Shown here: piece after piece, positions 1 through 6,137 of the stretch
Position numbering within the stretch: position 1 is the first letter of the stretch
Layout: the number at the start of each line of letters is the position of its first letter
Assembly: GCA_900547585.1 (NCBI GenBank)
Contig: URHD01000031.1
Coordinates: 1-22,725, forward strand
Length of the DNA stretch: 22,725 nucleotides
From: an uncultured bacterium
Lineage (GTDB): Bacteria > Cyanobacteriota > Vampirovibrionia > Gastranaerophilales > Gastranaerophilaceae
Direction: 5' to 3'
Notes under the pieces: generated by a model
Told to the model about the DNA's origin: nothing
Database searches by the model: none
What the model saw: the letters and a program-made list of their open reading frames with translations, nothing else
Program-made: the position numbers and the translations under genes

Positions 1-27
1 CTGTAACTTCCCCATTTTTCGGCAAGA

Positions 28-101
28 GCGGCAAACGAGGCTCGAACTCGCGACCTTCTGCGTGACAGGCAGACACTCTAACCAAACTGAGCTACGATCC
101 C
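28..101 (-). tRNA. tRNA-Asp(GTC)-like gene with broken acceptor stem
   Basis: On the minus strand a cloverleaf can be read from G at 101: D arm with GCTC, anticodon stem TCTGC/GCAGA around loop CTGTCAC (anticodon GTC, Asp), and T arm GCGAG-TTCGAGC-CTCGT. These arms are intact. The acceptor is not: the 5' strand GGGATCG (101-95) faces TTGCCGC (34-28), giving only two Watson-Crick pairs and two wobbles where seven pairs are expected. No CCA is encoded. The sequence departs from tRNA form exactly after the T stem, as if the 3' end had been replaced. A strong promoter lies upstream. It may be a pseudogene, a tRNA disrupted by an insertion to the left, or a tRNA needing unusual repair; a pseudogene or disrupted gene seems most likely. 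Confidence 0.7.
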
Positions 102-128
102 AATCGCCTTATTTAATTGTGTATATTG

Positions 129-157
129 ATTATAATTTGCTAAAAATTTTTTTTCAA
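129..157 (-). promoter_or_regulatory. sigma-70 promoter for the tRNA-Asp-like gene
   Basis: Read on the minus strand, TTGAAA (157-152) and TATAAT (134-129) are separated by exactly 17 bases. Initiation would fall near 122, about 20 bases before the tRNA 5' end at 101. This is the best -35/-10 pair in the window, which is odd for a gene whose acceptor stem does not pair. Confidence 0.75.
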
Positions 158-176
158 CACTTTTTTTGATAAATAT

Positions 177-204
177 TTGAGCACAGCAAAAAAATATGTA
201 TAAT
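177..204 (+). promoter_or_regulatory. promoter for the secreted protein gene at 243
   Basis: TTGAGC (177-182) and TATAAT (199-204) are 16 bases apart, with the start codon 38 bases downstream. It is divergent from the tRNA-Asp promoter, so the intergenic region serves both. Confidence 0.6.
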
Positions 205-242
205 AAGACTATGATTGAAATTACTTGATATCAGGAGAATGT

Positions 243-1025
243 ATGAAAAGATTTATTCTAACTTTGTCTTTAATGATAATTGCCGCCATGCCGGCATGTG
301 CACTTTCGATGAAGGTTTCTTCAATGCAGGATTTCACAACCGAAAAACCCTCTGATACACTCAAAGTTATGGTTCTGGTTCATACAGAGCTCGATAACGG
401 AATGGTTTTTGAGGAAGGAACGATTATAAAGGGCGATATTTTTGACGTAAAGCCTCCAACAAGGGGTAAAAGAAACGCGACTTTTAAATTTCGCCCGACC
501 AGCTATTCTTATAATGGCAAAATGGCCGAAATTAAAAATAATACAAACCTCTGGGGAAAATATGCACCATATAAAGAGCTCGACGCTGCCGGCATGACGT
601 TGTCTGCAGCAACTTTTGTTGGTGGGCAGTTTTTAAAAGTTCCATTCCTCGGACAAGCGGTTTCATTTGCAAAAGGCGTGGTTAAAAACCCGGACGGCAA
701 CCGCCTGAAATCAGGTGCAACGCAAATATACAAGGATTCTTTCGTTTCGTATGTCGAGGAGGGCAAAGAAATAACTTTGAAAAAGGACGAACTGTTTCTT
801 CTAAAGTTTAAAGTTAAAGATGATGTGGAGGAAAACCAGGCTGATAACCCCGAAGAGGAAGAAAATGCTCCTGCTCAAGAGGTTGAAATCAACAATCAGG
901 CTCAGCCCTCAGCACCTTTGCCTTCAAATGAGGCTTCTCCGGTAAAACTTGAGCAATCTAAAATCCACTCGGTTGACCCTTATGAGGTTTTGCACGAGGT
1001 GGAAACATCCCGGAAAGATAAATAA
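243..1025 (+). CDS. secreted protein of unknown function
   Basis: A 260-residue protein I do not recognise. I start it at ATG 243 rather than the in-frame TTG at 225, because AGGAG (233-237) sits 5 bases before this ATG and the TTG would add six residues ahead of a good signal peptide. Residues 1-20 (MKRF, hydrophobic core, ending ACA) look like a Sec signal with cleavage after residue 20; the cysteine at 19 lacks a proper lipobox, so a lipoprotein is less likely. The middle (about 25-190) is mixed beta/alpha with a stretch reading VFEEGTIIKGDIFDVKPP, which suggests a small beta-rich fold. The tail after about residue 195 is rich in Glu, Pro, Gln and Asn, as in exported linkers. It is monocistronic, between two tRNA genes. 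An envelope or secreted role is inference only. Confidence 0.75.
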   Translation: MKRFILTLSLMIIAAMPACALSMKVSSMQDFTTEKPSDTLKVMVLVHTELDNGMVFEEGTIIKGDIFDVKPPTRGKRNATFKFRPTSYSYNGKMAEIKNNTNLWGKYAPYKELDAAGMTLSAATFVGGQFLKVPFLGQAVSFAKGVVKNPDGNRLKSGATQIYKDSFVSYVEEGKEITLKKDELFLLKFKVKDDVEENQADNPEEEENAPAQEVEINNQAQPSAPLPSNEASPVKLEQSKIHSVDPYEVLHEVETSRKDK

Positions 1026-1035
1026 CACTAAAAAA

Positions 1036-1107
1036 TGGGTGAGGTGGGATTCGAACCCACGACCAATTGATTAAGAGTCAACTGCGCTACCACTGCGCCA
1101 CTCACCC
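1036..1107 (-). tRNA. tRNA-Lys(CTT)
   Basis: Complete cloverleaf on the minus strand: acceptor GGGTGAG (1107-1101) pairs perfectly with CTCACCC (1043-1037), discriminator A at 1036; D stem GCGC/GCGC; anticodon stem GTTGA/TCAAT with loop CTCTTAA (anticodon CTT, Lys codon AAG); T arm GTGGG-TTCGAAT-CCCAC. CCA is not encoded and must be added. The first 11 bases of the tRNA (GGGTGAGTGGC) recur twice upstream as part of the 106-bp tandem repeat, so the precursor leader carries two extra copies of the tRNA 5' end. Confidence 0.95.
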
Positions 1108-1319
1108 ATTATATATACAGTTTTCGAAATTATCGAGCAGTGGCAGCGCTTGCGCTACCTTCCTCTCACAAAACGATACTTAATCGTTTTGCTCGGCAGA
1201 GTGCCACTCACCCATTATATATTCAGTTTTCAAAATTTTTGAGCAGTGGCAGCGCTTGCGCTACCTTCCTCTCACAAAACGATACTCAATCGTTTTGTTC
1301 GGCAGAGTGCCACTCACCC
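1101..1319 (-). repeat. 106-bp tandem repeat upstream of tRNA-Lys
   Basis: Two direct copies with an exact period of 106 bases (1101-1206 and 1207-1312), followed by a 7-base remnant of a third (1313-1319). Hand alignment gives six differences, about 94 percent identity. Each unit contains the tRNA-Lys 5' end, an AT-rich linker and a palindromic body. In copy 1 the body has a 9-bp hairpin (CAAAACGAT 1169-1177 with ATCGTTTTG 1183-1191), an 18-base hairpin (1142-1159, core GCGCTTGCGC), and an outer helix AGTGGCA (1139-1145) with TGCCACT (1202-1208). A short helix at 1124-1136 is kept in copy 2 (1230-1242) by a paired G-C to A-T change. The ORF that can be read through 1140-1346 is an artefact of the repeat. 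Confidence 0.9.
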
Positions 1320-1333
1320 GTTCCCGTAATTTT

Positions 1334-1362
1334 ATTATATCACTAAGAAAAATTTTTCAATA
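1334..1362 (-). promoter_or_regulatory. likely promoter of the tRNA-Lys transcript
   Basis: Minus strand: TATAAT (1339-1334) with TATTGA (1362-1357) 17 bases upstream (TTGAAA at 1360-1355 gives 15). Initiation near 1327 would place both copies of the 106-bp repeat in the tRNA leader. No comparable promoter was found between the repeat and the tRNA; the TATATAAT next to each tRNA 5' end is too close to serve. Confidence 0.55.
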
Positions 1363-1391
1363 CTTGTTTATCCCCGGTTTTTATTTTGGGA

Positions 1392-1397
1392 TATAAT
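1392..1397 (+). promoter_or_regulatory. -10 box for pdxJ
   Basis: TATAAT at 1392-1397, 35 bases before the pdxJ start codon. The base run 17 positions upstream (TATCCC) is a poor -35, so the promoter is incomplete by consensus. Confidence 0.4.
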
Positions 1398-1432
1398 ATT
1401 CTTGGCTGAAATATTAAAAAAGAGGAATTAAG

Positions 1433-2143
1433 ATGTTATTAGGCGTAAATATAGACCATGTAGCGACTTTGAGAAATGCCAGAGGCGGAAAAGATCCGGA
1501 AATTATTAAAGCAGCCCAAATCTGCGAAAATGCCGGCGCCGACGGTATTACAACTCATCTTCGCGAAGATAGGCGTCATATTAAGGATGCAGACGTCTTT
1601 GCTTTGAAAAAAATCCTCAAAGTGCGCTTGAATCTCGAAATGGCTGTCACTGAAGAGATGGGCGCAATTGCTCTGGAACTTCTTCCTGCTAATTGCTGCC
1701 TTGTTCCTGAAAAAAGACAGGAATTAACTACCGAGGGTGGGCTTGATGTTGCCGGTCAGCTTGAAAAAATAGCTCCTTTTGTAAAAAAACTCGTTGATGC
1801 GGGCATTGTTGTGAGCCTTTTTATTGACCCGTCTGAAGAACAGGTAAAAGCCTCTGCAAAAACCGGCGCACAGTTCATTGAGCTTCATACCGGCGCATAT
1901 TCCGAAGCTTATGGTACAGATTCAGAAGAAATAGAATTTCAAAAGCTGAAAAATGCAGCAAAACTCGCCCAAAATCTCGGACTTAAGGTGAATGCAGGGC
2001 ACGGTCTCACCTATGAAAATGTCCACAGAATGCATGAAATTGAGGGGCTTGTTGAGTTGAATATCGGGCATAATATTATTGCAAAATCGGTATTTGACGG
2101 GCTTTTCGCGGCTGTAAAAGAAATGAAAGAACTGATTAAGTAA
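1433..2143 (+). CDS. pdxJ: pyridoxine 5'-phosphate synthase PdxJ
   Basis: PdxJ (EC 2.6.99.2) condenses 1-deoxy-D-xylulose 5-phosphate with 3-amino-2-oxopropyl phosphate to form pyridoxine 5'-phosphate, the ring-closing step of the DXP-dependent vitamin B6 route, in the cytosol. The 236 residues match the usual length. The N-terminus [16 protein letters not shown] is diagnostic. His42 ([11 protein letters not shown]), Glu69 (LNLEM) and His190 (NAGHGL) fall where the catalytic His/Glu/His of the family are expected, and the phosphate-binding end [12 protein letters not shown] is present. It is a TIM-barrel enzyme that normally forms an octamer. GAGGA (1422-1426) is placed well for ATG 1433. pdxA and dxs are not in the window. 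The gene is followed by rpmB without a clear intrinsic terminator. Confidence 0.97.
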   Translation: MLLGVNIDHVATLRNARGGKDPEIIKAAQICENAGADGITTHLREDRRHIKDADVFALKKILKVRLNLEMAVTEEMGAIALELLPANCCLVPEKRQELTTEGGLDVAGQLEKIAPFVKKLVDAGIVVSLFIDPSEEQVKASAKTGAQFIELHTGAYSEAYGTDSEEIEFQKLKNAAKLAQNLGLKVNAGHGLTYENVHRMHEIEGLVELNIGHNIIAKSVFDGLFAAVKEMKELIK

Positions 2144-2166
2144 TTTTAAGAGAGTTGTGAGGGTGC

Positions 2167-2195
2167 TTGATTTTACAACCCTTTCACGCTATCCT
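2167..2195 (+). promoter_or_regulatory. possible rpmB promoter overlapping a hairpin
   Basis: TTGATT (2167-2172) and TATCCT (2190-2195) are 17 bases apart, each 4/6 to consensus. The same stretch can fold: GTGAGGGT (2157-2164) with ACCC (2178-2181) and TCAC (2184-2187). The hairpin has no T tract, so it is a poor terminator for pdxJ. The promoter reading is tentative. Confidence 0.3.
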
Positions 2196-2229
2196 TAAAT
2201 TATCAATCGAATGTTGAAAGGACTAACAC

Positions 2230-2421
2230 ATGGCTAAACATTGTGAAATCTGCGGTAAAACAGCAATCAAAGCAGCAAAAATTTCTTTTTCACATAAACA
2301 AAATGTTCACAGACAAGAACCTAACCTCCAAACTGTTAAAGTGAACCAAAACGGTACTGTAAAAAGAATCAGCGTTTGCACTTCCTGCATTAGAGCCGGA
2401 AAAGTACAGCGCGCTGTATAA
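2230..2421 (+). CDS. rpmB: 50S ribosomal protein L28, zinc-ribbon form
   Basis: A 63-residue L28 (bL28), a small basic protein of the large ribosomal subunit that contacts 23S rRNA. The order GKTAIKAAKISFSHK then NVHRQEPNLQTVKV is typical. Two CxxC pairs (Cys5/Cys8 and Cys50/Cys53) make this the zinc-binding form of the protein; many bacteria carry a form lacking these cysteines, and the two forms are known to interchange with zinc supply in some species. AAAGGA (2217-2222) lies 7 bases before the ATG. It stands alone behind pdxJ and ends at a strong terminator. Whether a zinc-free paralogue exists elsewhere cannot be seen. Confidence 0.96.
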   Translation: MAKHCEICGKTAIKAAKISFSHKQNVHRQEPNLQTVKVNQNGTVKRISVCTSCIRAGKVQRAV

Positions 2422-2440
2422 TTGAATCGCAAGTATTAAA

Positions 2441-2468
2441 AAAAACAGCTTTCGGGCTGTTTTTTTTT
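2441..2468 (+). terminator. rho-independent terminator of rpmB
   Basis: ACAGCT (2445-2450) and GGCTGT (2455-2460) close a TTCG tetraloop, followed by eight or more T residues and preceded by an A run. It is 20 bases after the rpmB stop. Confidence 0.85.
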
Positions 2469-2482
2469 GTGCTAAAAACTAA

Positions 2483-2507
2483 AAAAAGGAGCGAAAAGCT
2501 CCTTTTT
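2483..2507 (-). terminator. bidirectional terminator, end of the lpx operon
   Basis: AAAAAGGAGC (2483-2492) pairs with GCTCCTTTTT (2498-2507) around a 5-base loop. It has T runs on either strand, so it can end both the lpxA transcript (stop at 2509) and any read-through from rpmB. Confidence 0.85.
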
Positions 2508-2508
2508 A

Positions 2509-3297
2509 TTAACAAATTGTATTTTCTGCTTTTCTCAAGGTTATGCCTCTTTTTGATTCCCTGATGAATTTTACGAATTTTTTTACATATTCATCTTGAG
2601 GAACTTCCTGCTCAATCACGTCGCATGCTTTTGAAATCAAGTATTCGCCGGATTTAAGGATTTTGAGGGCATGTTTGAGGTTTTCTCTTGTTTCAAGCGG
2701 AATCCCTCTGCGTTTTAAGCCGATAGAATTGATTCCATGAGGAATCGGGGGGCGTCCTTCGCCTTTGCAATAAGGTAAAACATCCATTCTTGCTGCTGAA
2801 AATCCGCTTACTATGCACATTTCACCGATTCTAACGTTCTGGTGGAAAACACTCATTCCACCGATAAAAGCCCCGAACCCGACATGGCAATGTCCGCCGA
2901 TTGTGGCTAAGTTCGCCATAATTACTTCATCCTCAAGCACACAGTTGTGAGCGACATGAGTTGAGGTCATAAGCATACATTTGTTGCCGACTATTGTTGC
3001 GTCGCCCTCGGTTGCTGCGCGGTTAACAGTTGCATATTCTTTGATTATGCAGTTTTTGCCGATAATAGATTTTGTCGGTTGACCTTTGTAACCCAAATCC
3101 TGCGGGGCTGTTCCGATGCTTGCGAACGGCGAAATTAATGTGCCATCGCCAATTTCGCAGTGCTCAAGATATGCATTCGGCATAATTATTACATTGTCGC
3201 CGATTTTTACATTTTCTCCAATTACTGCGTTGGCTCCGATTGTTACATTTTGTCCGATTTGTGCGTCATCGGAAATTATTGCTCTTTTGTCAATCAT
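2509..3297 (-). CDS. lpxA: UDP-N-acetylglucosamine acyltransferase LpxA
   Basis: LpxA transfers an R-3-hydroxyacyl chain from ACP to the 3-OH of UDP-GlcNAc, the first step of lipid A synthesis, in the cytosol as a trimer. The 262 residues are the usual length. Left-handed beta-helix hexapeptides (IGQNVT, IGANAV, IGENVK, IGDNVI and on) fill the first 170 residues. His117 in THVAHNC matches the catalytic base of the family. The substrate motif GRPPIPHGINSIGLKRRGI (about 181-199) and a helical C-terminal domain follow. It is last in lpxD-lpxC-fabZ-lpxA, 15 bases after fabZ, with only a weak purine-rich ribosome site, so it may depend on coupling. lpxB, often next in line, is absent from the window. 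The chain length preferred cannot be read from sequence alone. Confidence 0.97.
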   Translation of the reverse strand: MIDKRAIISDDAQIGQNVTIGANAVIGENVKIGDNVIIMPNAYLEHCEIGDGTLISPFASIGTAPQDLGYKGQPTKSIIGKNCIIKEYATVNRAATEGDATIVGNKCMLMTSTHVAHNCVLEDEVIMANLATIGGHCHVGFGAFIGGMSVFHQNVRIGEMCIVSGFSAARMDVLPYCKGEGRPPIPHGINSIGLKRRGIPLETRENLKHALKILKSGEYLISKACDVIEQEVPQDEYVKKFVKFIRESKRGITLRKAENTIC

Positions 3298-3312
3298 ATT
3301 TTCACACTTTCA

Positions 3313-3753
3313 CTATACTACGGAGAAAATCATATCAGCTTCAACAGCTGTTTTTCCGTCAACAGTAGCTTTTCCGTGAGCTTTGATAATCGGGCCCCTT
3401 ACTTTTGTTAGTTCGACATGCATATCGAGCCTGTCGCCGGGGCGCACAATGCTTTTGAAGCGGCAGTTGTCGATTCCTGCGTAAACAACGAGCTTTCCTT
3501 TGTATTCTTCGGTCGTCATGAGGATTCCTGCGCCCATTTGAGCAAGAGCTTCAGCCTGCAAAACGCCCGGCATAATCGGGTTACCCGGGAAATGTCCTTG
3601 AAAGAACGGTTCGTTCATTGTAAGGTTTTTGTAGCCTTTTGAGTACTTTCCGGGGACACATTCCGTGATTCTGTCAATGAGAAGAAACGGATATCTGTGC
3701 GGAATCATGCTCATGATTTCCATAATATCAAAACTTAATACTTCTTCTGTCAT
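3313..3753 (-). CDS. fabZ: 3-hydroxyacyl-ACP dehydratase FabZ
   Basis: FabZ removes water from R-3-hydroxyacyl-ACP to give trans-2-enoyl-ACP in type II fatty acid elongation. It competes with LpxA and LpxD for the same hydroxyacyl-ACP, which is why it is so often found among lpx genes. The 146 residues form one hot-dog domain. His54 in FQGHFPGNPIMPGVL and Glu68 in QAEALAQ are the catalytic pair. The N-terminal IPHRYPFLLIDR is diagnostic. It starts 10 bases after lpxC; AAGGAG of its ribosome site overlaps the lpxC stop codon. Nothing unusual is seen. Confidence 0.97.
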   Translation of the reverse strand: MTEEVLSFDIMEIMSMIPHRYPFLLIDRITECVPGKYSKGYKNLTMNEPFFQGHFPGNPIMPGVLQAEALAQMGAGILMTTEEYKGKLVVYAGIDNCRFKSIVRPGDRLDMHVELTKVRGPIIKAHGKATVDGKTAVEADMIFSVV

Positions 3754-3763
3754 CTATAACTCC

Positions 3764-4555
3764 TTATCTAATCTTATCTTTCAAAATTTTTGCTGTTTTG
3801 ACATGAACAGCATGTCCAGCCTCTTTTACGATGATTTCTGCTTTTAAGTTCAGCGGATTGAAACCTGTGAGGTAGAAATCGCCGATTAAGTCGAGGATTT
3901 TGTGCTTTGCAGGCTCAAAATCGCTGTAAAGCTCAGTTGTGTAGCCATCTTCTGTCAATCCGACGGTGTTTTCAATGCTAACGCCGCGTGCATATCCCGC
4001 TGCCTGCAGCATTTCCAGCTCTTTTAAGTAACCGAAAGTTCTGGCTTCAATGATTTCTTCAATATTTGAACCGTCAAAGCTTACCCAGCGATGATTCAGC
4101 TCCGGATGGTTGAAATTTACGCCGTATGTGATTCTCAACTCTTCCGCAGGAAGCACTACAAGGTGGGTTTTGCCGTTCAAATAGCTTACCGGCTCGCTGA
4201 CTGAGTATGAATCGTCGGATTTGTGTGCCCCGCTCATTAATTCGACCCATTTTTTTGAGCCGCCATCGAGAATCGGCAATTCAAAGTGCGAAAGTTCTAC
4301 ATCAATTGCGTCAATTCCGCAGATTGCGCAGGCTGCCATAAAATGTTCAATCAGCATAATCTGGACATCTTTATCGCCGATTACAGTGCAGTGTTCGGTT
4401 GAAACTACGTTTTCAACCGTTGCCGCAACTGTTTTTCCGTTAAAATGGAAGCGGATTCCTTTTTCTTCGGAGGGTTTTAGCACTGCTGTTGACGGAGCGC
4501 CTGTCATAAGCGCCTGTGATGAGATTTCTTTGATTTCTGAGATTGTTCTTGTCAT
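3764..4555 (-). CDS. lpxC: UDP-3-O-acyl-N-acetylglucosamine deacetylase LpxC
   Basis: LpxC removes the acetyl group from UDP-3-O-acyl-GlcNAc, the committed step of lipid A synthesis, using Zn. Ligands His71 (IEHFMAA), His218 and Asp222 (KHKILDLIGD) are all present, as are Glu70, Lys219, Asp226 and His248 (AGHAVHVK), which line the active site in known enzymes. Also visible are LPILDGGS (94-100) and ARTFGYLKE (171-179). At 263 residues it is shorter than most LpxC (about 280-305), mainly at the C-terminus and linkers. It is a stand-alone enzyme and not the LpxC-FabZ fusion seen in some phyla. Its ATG overlaps the lpxD stop by one base (TAATG), indicating translational coupling. Confidence 0.97.
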   Translation of the reverse strand: MTRTISEIKEISSQALMTGAPSTAVLKPSEEKGIRFHFNGKTVAATVENVVSTEHCTVIGDKDVQIMLIEHFMAACAICGIDAIDVELSHFELPILDGGSKKWVELMSGAHKSDDSYSVSEPVSYLNGKTHLVVLPAEELRITYGVNFNHPELNHRWVSFDGSNIEEIIEARTFGYLKELEMLQAAGYARGVSIENTVGLTEDGYTTELYSDFEPAKHKILDLIGDFYLTGFNPLNLKAEIIVKEAGHAVHVKTAKILKDKIR

Positions 4556-5643
4556 TATTCTGCGTCCTGTTCAAACTGGGCAAGAAGATGCTCGTATTTT
4601 TTGAATTTTGAAGCGATTTCTTCTGCTGCTTTCATTGCTTTGAGCTGTTTAATGAAATCTTTTCTCGGAACAGCCGGAGCGCCGATAATTATTGATTTTT
4701 CCGGGAAACTTTTTGTTACGCCGGCCTTAGCCATGACAATTGAGTCGCTTCCGATTTCAATATGGTCTGCCATGCCTGCCTGACCTGCAATAACTACCCT
4801 GTCACCGATTTTGCAGCTTCCTGCGATGCCGCACTGTGACACGAGCATGCAGGCTTTTCCGATTTTGCAGTTGTGGCCGACCATTACGAGGTCATCGATT
4901 TTTGTTTGTGCTCCGATTTCGGTATTTTCGATTGTTCCTCTGTCAACACAGGAGTTAGCGCCGATTTCGACATCGTCGCCGATTACAACGCCGCCAATAG
5001 AGGGGATTTTGTAAACTTTTTGATTAACATTCTGGTCAACAACCTGACCTTCTTTGCGCGCCTGTTCAATAACGTCGGGATTTTCTGTTACAAAGCTGAA
5101 TCCGTCAGCGCCGATACTTACGTGGTGCTGGAATATTACGCGGTTTCCGATGTGTGAGTTGTCGCCGATGCAGCAGCCTGCGTGGAAGAGGCAGTTTTCG
5201 CCGATTGTACAGTTTTTGCCGACATAGCAGTTGGCAAGAAGTTTTGAATTGTTGCCGATTTTTGAATTTCTGCCTACGACAACATTCGGGCCGATAGAAA
5301 CATTTTCGCCGAGTTCGGCTTCGGGGTGAATGTATGCAGTCGGGTGGATTCCGACCGGTGCATCGGGCGCAGAGTAGAAAAGATGAAGCAATTTCATCAT
5401 TGCGAGGCGCGGTCTTTCTACTTCAATCGTTGAAAGGTGCTCAATATTCACGCCGAGCGGGACAAGCGCCGCTTTTGCTTTTGTTTTTGCAAGGTTGTCA
5501 ATTTCTTCTTCAGAAAGTGCCAGCGCAAGTGTGTTTTCGTCAGCCAACAAAGGGGGCATAAGTTTTGTTATCGAAGTATCTGCGACCTTTGTCAAAATTC
5601 CGCCGACGATTTCACTAATTTCCTCTACTCTATAACTTTTCAT
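4555..5643 (-). CDS. lpxD: UDP-3-O-acylglucosamine N-acyltransferase LpxD
   Basis: LpxD adds the N-linked 3-hydroxyacyl chain to UDP-3-O-acylglucosamine, the third step of lipid A synthesis. I start at ATG 5643 (MKSYRVEEI), 362 residues, because a good AAGGAG lies just upstream and a longer reading would run through the promoter. An N-terminal uridine-binding domain (1-95) is followed by a beta-helix of hexapeptides (96-325), with His257 in MVGHNCKIG as the catalytic base and the conserved GADGF (178-182) and DRGT (234-237). Between GADGF and SIGGVVIGDD the loop (about 183-214) is roughly 20 residues longer than in E. coli LpxD. The C-terminal helix (326-362) is also somewhat extended and probably packs on the trimer or binds ACP. 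First gene of the operon; stop overlaps lpxC. Confidence 0.96.
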   Translation of the reverse strand: MKSYRVEEISEIVGGILTKVADTSITKLMPPLLADENTLALALSEEEIDNLAKTKAKAALVPLGVNIEHLSTIEVERPRLAMMKLLHLFYSAPDAPVGIHPTAYIHPEAELGENVSIGPNVVVGRNSKIGNNSKLLANCYVGKNCTIGENCLFHAGCCIGDNSHIGNRVIFQHHVSIGADGFSFVTENPDVIEQARKEGQVVDQNVNQKVYKIPSIGGVVIGDDVEIGANSCVDRGTIENTEIGAQTKIDDLVMVGHNCKIGKACMLVSQCGIAGSCKIGDRVVIAGQAGMADHIEIGSDSIVMAKAGVTKSFPEKSIIIGAPAVPRKDFIKQLKAMKAAEEIASKFKKYEHLLAQFEQDAE

Positions 5644-5671
5644 ATCTTTCTCCTTAGTCTTCCCTCTTTTT

Positions 5672-5700
5672 ATTGTAATATTATCCCCCAAAAAACACAA
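5672..5700 (-). promoter_or_regulatory. promoter of the lpxD-lpxC-fabZ-lpxA operon
   Basis: Minus strand: TTGTGT (5700-5695) and TACAAT (5677-5672), 17 bases apart, 29 bases before the lpxD ATG. The spacer contains runs of T and G. Element E1 lies upstream of this promoter, so it is not part of the lpx transcript. Confidence 0.6.
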
Positions 5701-5744
5701 ATATTTAATATTAGGCTGTGTCTGCATGCGATTTTTGTTTTTGC

Positions 5745-5870
5745 GCGAGTATTGATGTATTTTCCTTTTCCGTTCGGATTCCTCCGGGCATCCGGCAATT
5801 GTTTTATAAATTTCTCGACTTTTGAGCCCTCCCCCATACTCTCTCCAAAGAAAAATACATCAATATTCGC
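5745..5870 (-). repeat. structured element E1, copy 1 of a paired repeat
   Basis: On the minus strand this 126-base element folds on itself: the end arms TATTGATGTATTTT (5865-5852) and AAAATACATCAATA (5763-5750) are perfect complements, extended outward by GCGA/TCGC past one mismatch and inward by TTTTTCTTT against AAAAGGAAAA. The interior shares blocks TTTTTCTTTGGAG, GGAGGGCTCAAA, TGCCCGGAGGAATC and GAACGGAAAAGGAAAAT with E2 at 7418-7538, in the same order and nearly the same spacing. The outer arms share no sequence with those of E2. A 69-codon ORF covers it but has no ribosome site and no counterpart in E2, so I treat it as non-coding. Candidate identities: a structured RNA, a small non-autonomous mobile element, or a recombination site working as folded DNA. 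Confidence 0.8.
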
Positions 5871-5932
5871 TTTTCGCACTGCTGAAATCGTTGTTTTTAA
5901 TATTTAATTTATATATTTTTGTTAATTTATAC

Positions 5933-5938
5933 TATAAT
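5933..5938 (+). promoter_or_regulatory. -10 box for the 48-codon gene and alcohol dehydrogenase
   Basis: TATAAT at 5933-5938, 22 bases ahead of the start codon at 5961. The surrounding 50 bases are very AT-rich. No good -35 is present at the usual distance. Confidence 0.45.
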
Positions 5939-5960
5939 ATTCCTGTAAAAGGACTTCATC

Positions 5961-6107
5961 ATGAATGAACAAAACAGAAAAAACACAAAAATCCCCGAAA
6001 TAAAAATCAAAAACATGGGCGTGGATATCGACAAAAACGAGTACAAAGAAATCGTGCTCTCAAATTCGGCGCGCCCTGAACAGACTTTTTATGAAAAATA
6101 CAGATAA
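5961..6107 (+). CDS. 48-residue protein of unknown function
   Basis: A short ORF with a convincing ribosome site (AAAAGGA 5947-5953, 7 bases before ATG). The product is highly charged: a Lys/Asn/Gln-rich start, then MGVDIDKNEYKEIVLSNSA (19-37) and an aromatic end FYEKYR. No signal peptide or membrane segment. It ends 30 bases before the alcohol dehydrogenase and is probably cotranscribed with it. I do not recognise the family. The balance of codon use and the good ribosome site argue that it is real, but it could be a leader peptide. Confidence 0.6.
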   Translation: MNEQNRKNTKIPEIKIKNMGVDIDKNEYKEIVLSNSARPEQTFYEKYR

Positions 6108-6137
6108 ATCCTTATTTGGATAGAAAAGGAGCAAATT

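Noticed and set aside
1101..1319. CRISPR array
   Set aside because: Only two full units of 106 bases with almost identical contents and no variable spacers.
1140..1346. 68-codon plus-strand ORF over the 106-bp repeat
   Set aside because: It is produced by the repeat itself (two similar peptide halves), lacks a ribosome site and overlaps palindromes and the tRNA-Lys promoter.
5670..5879. 69-codon minus-strand ORF across E1 and the lpx promoter
   Set aside because: The frame is not kept in E2, where stops interrupt it, and no ribosome site precedes it; the conserved signal is at the level of pairing.
5437..5907. 156-codon plus-strand ORF opposite lpxD and E1
   Set aside because: Antisense to lpxD with composition of a shadow frame; no ribosome site.
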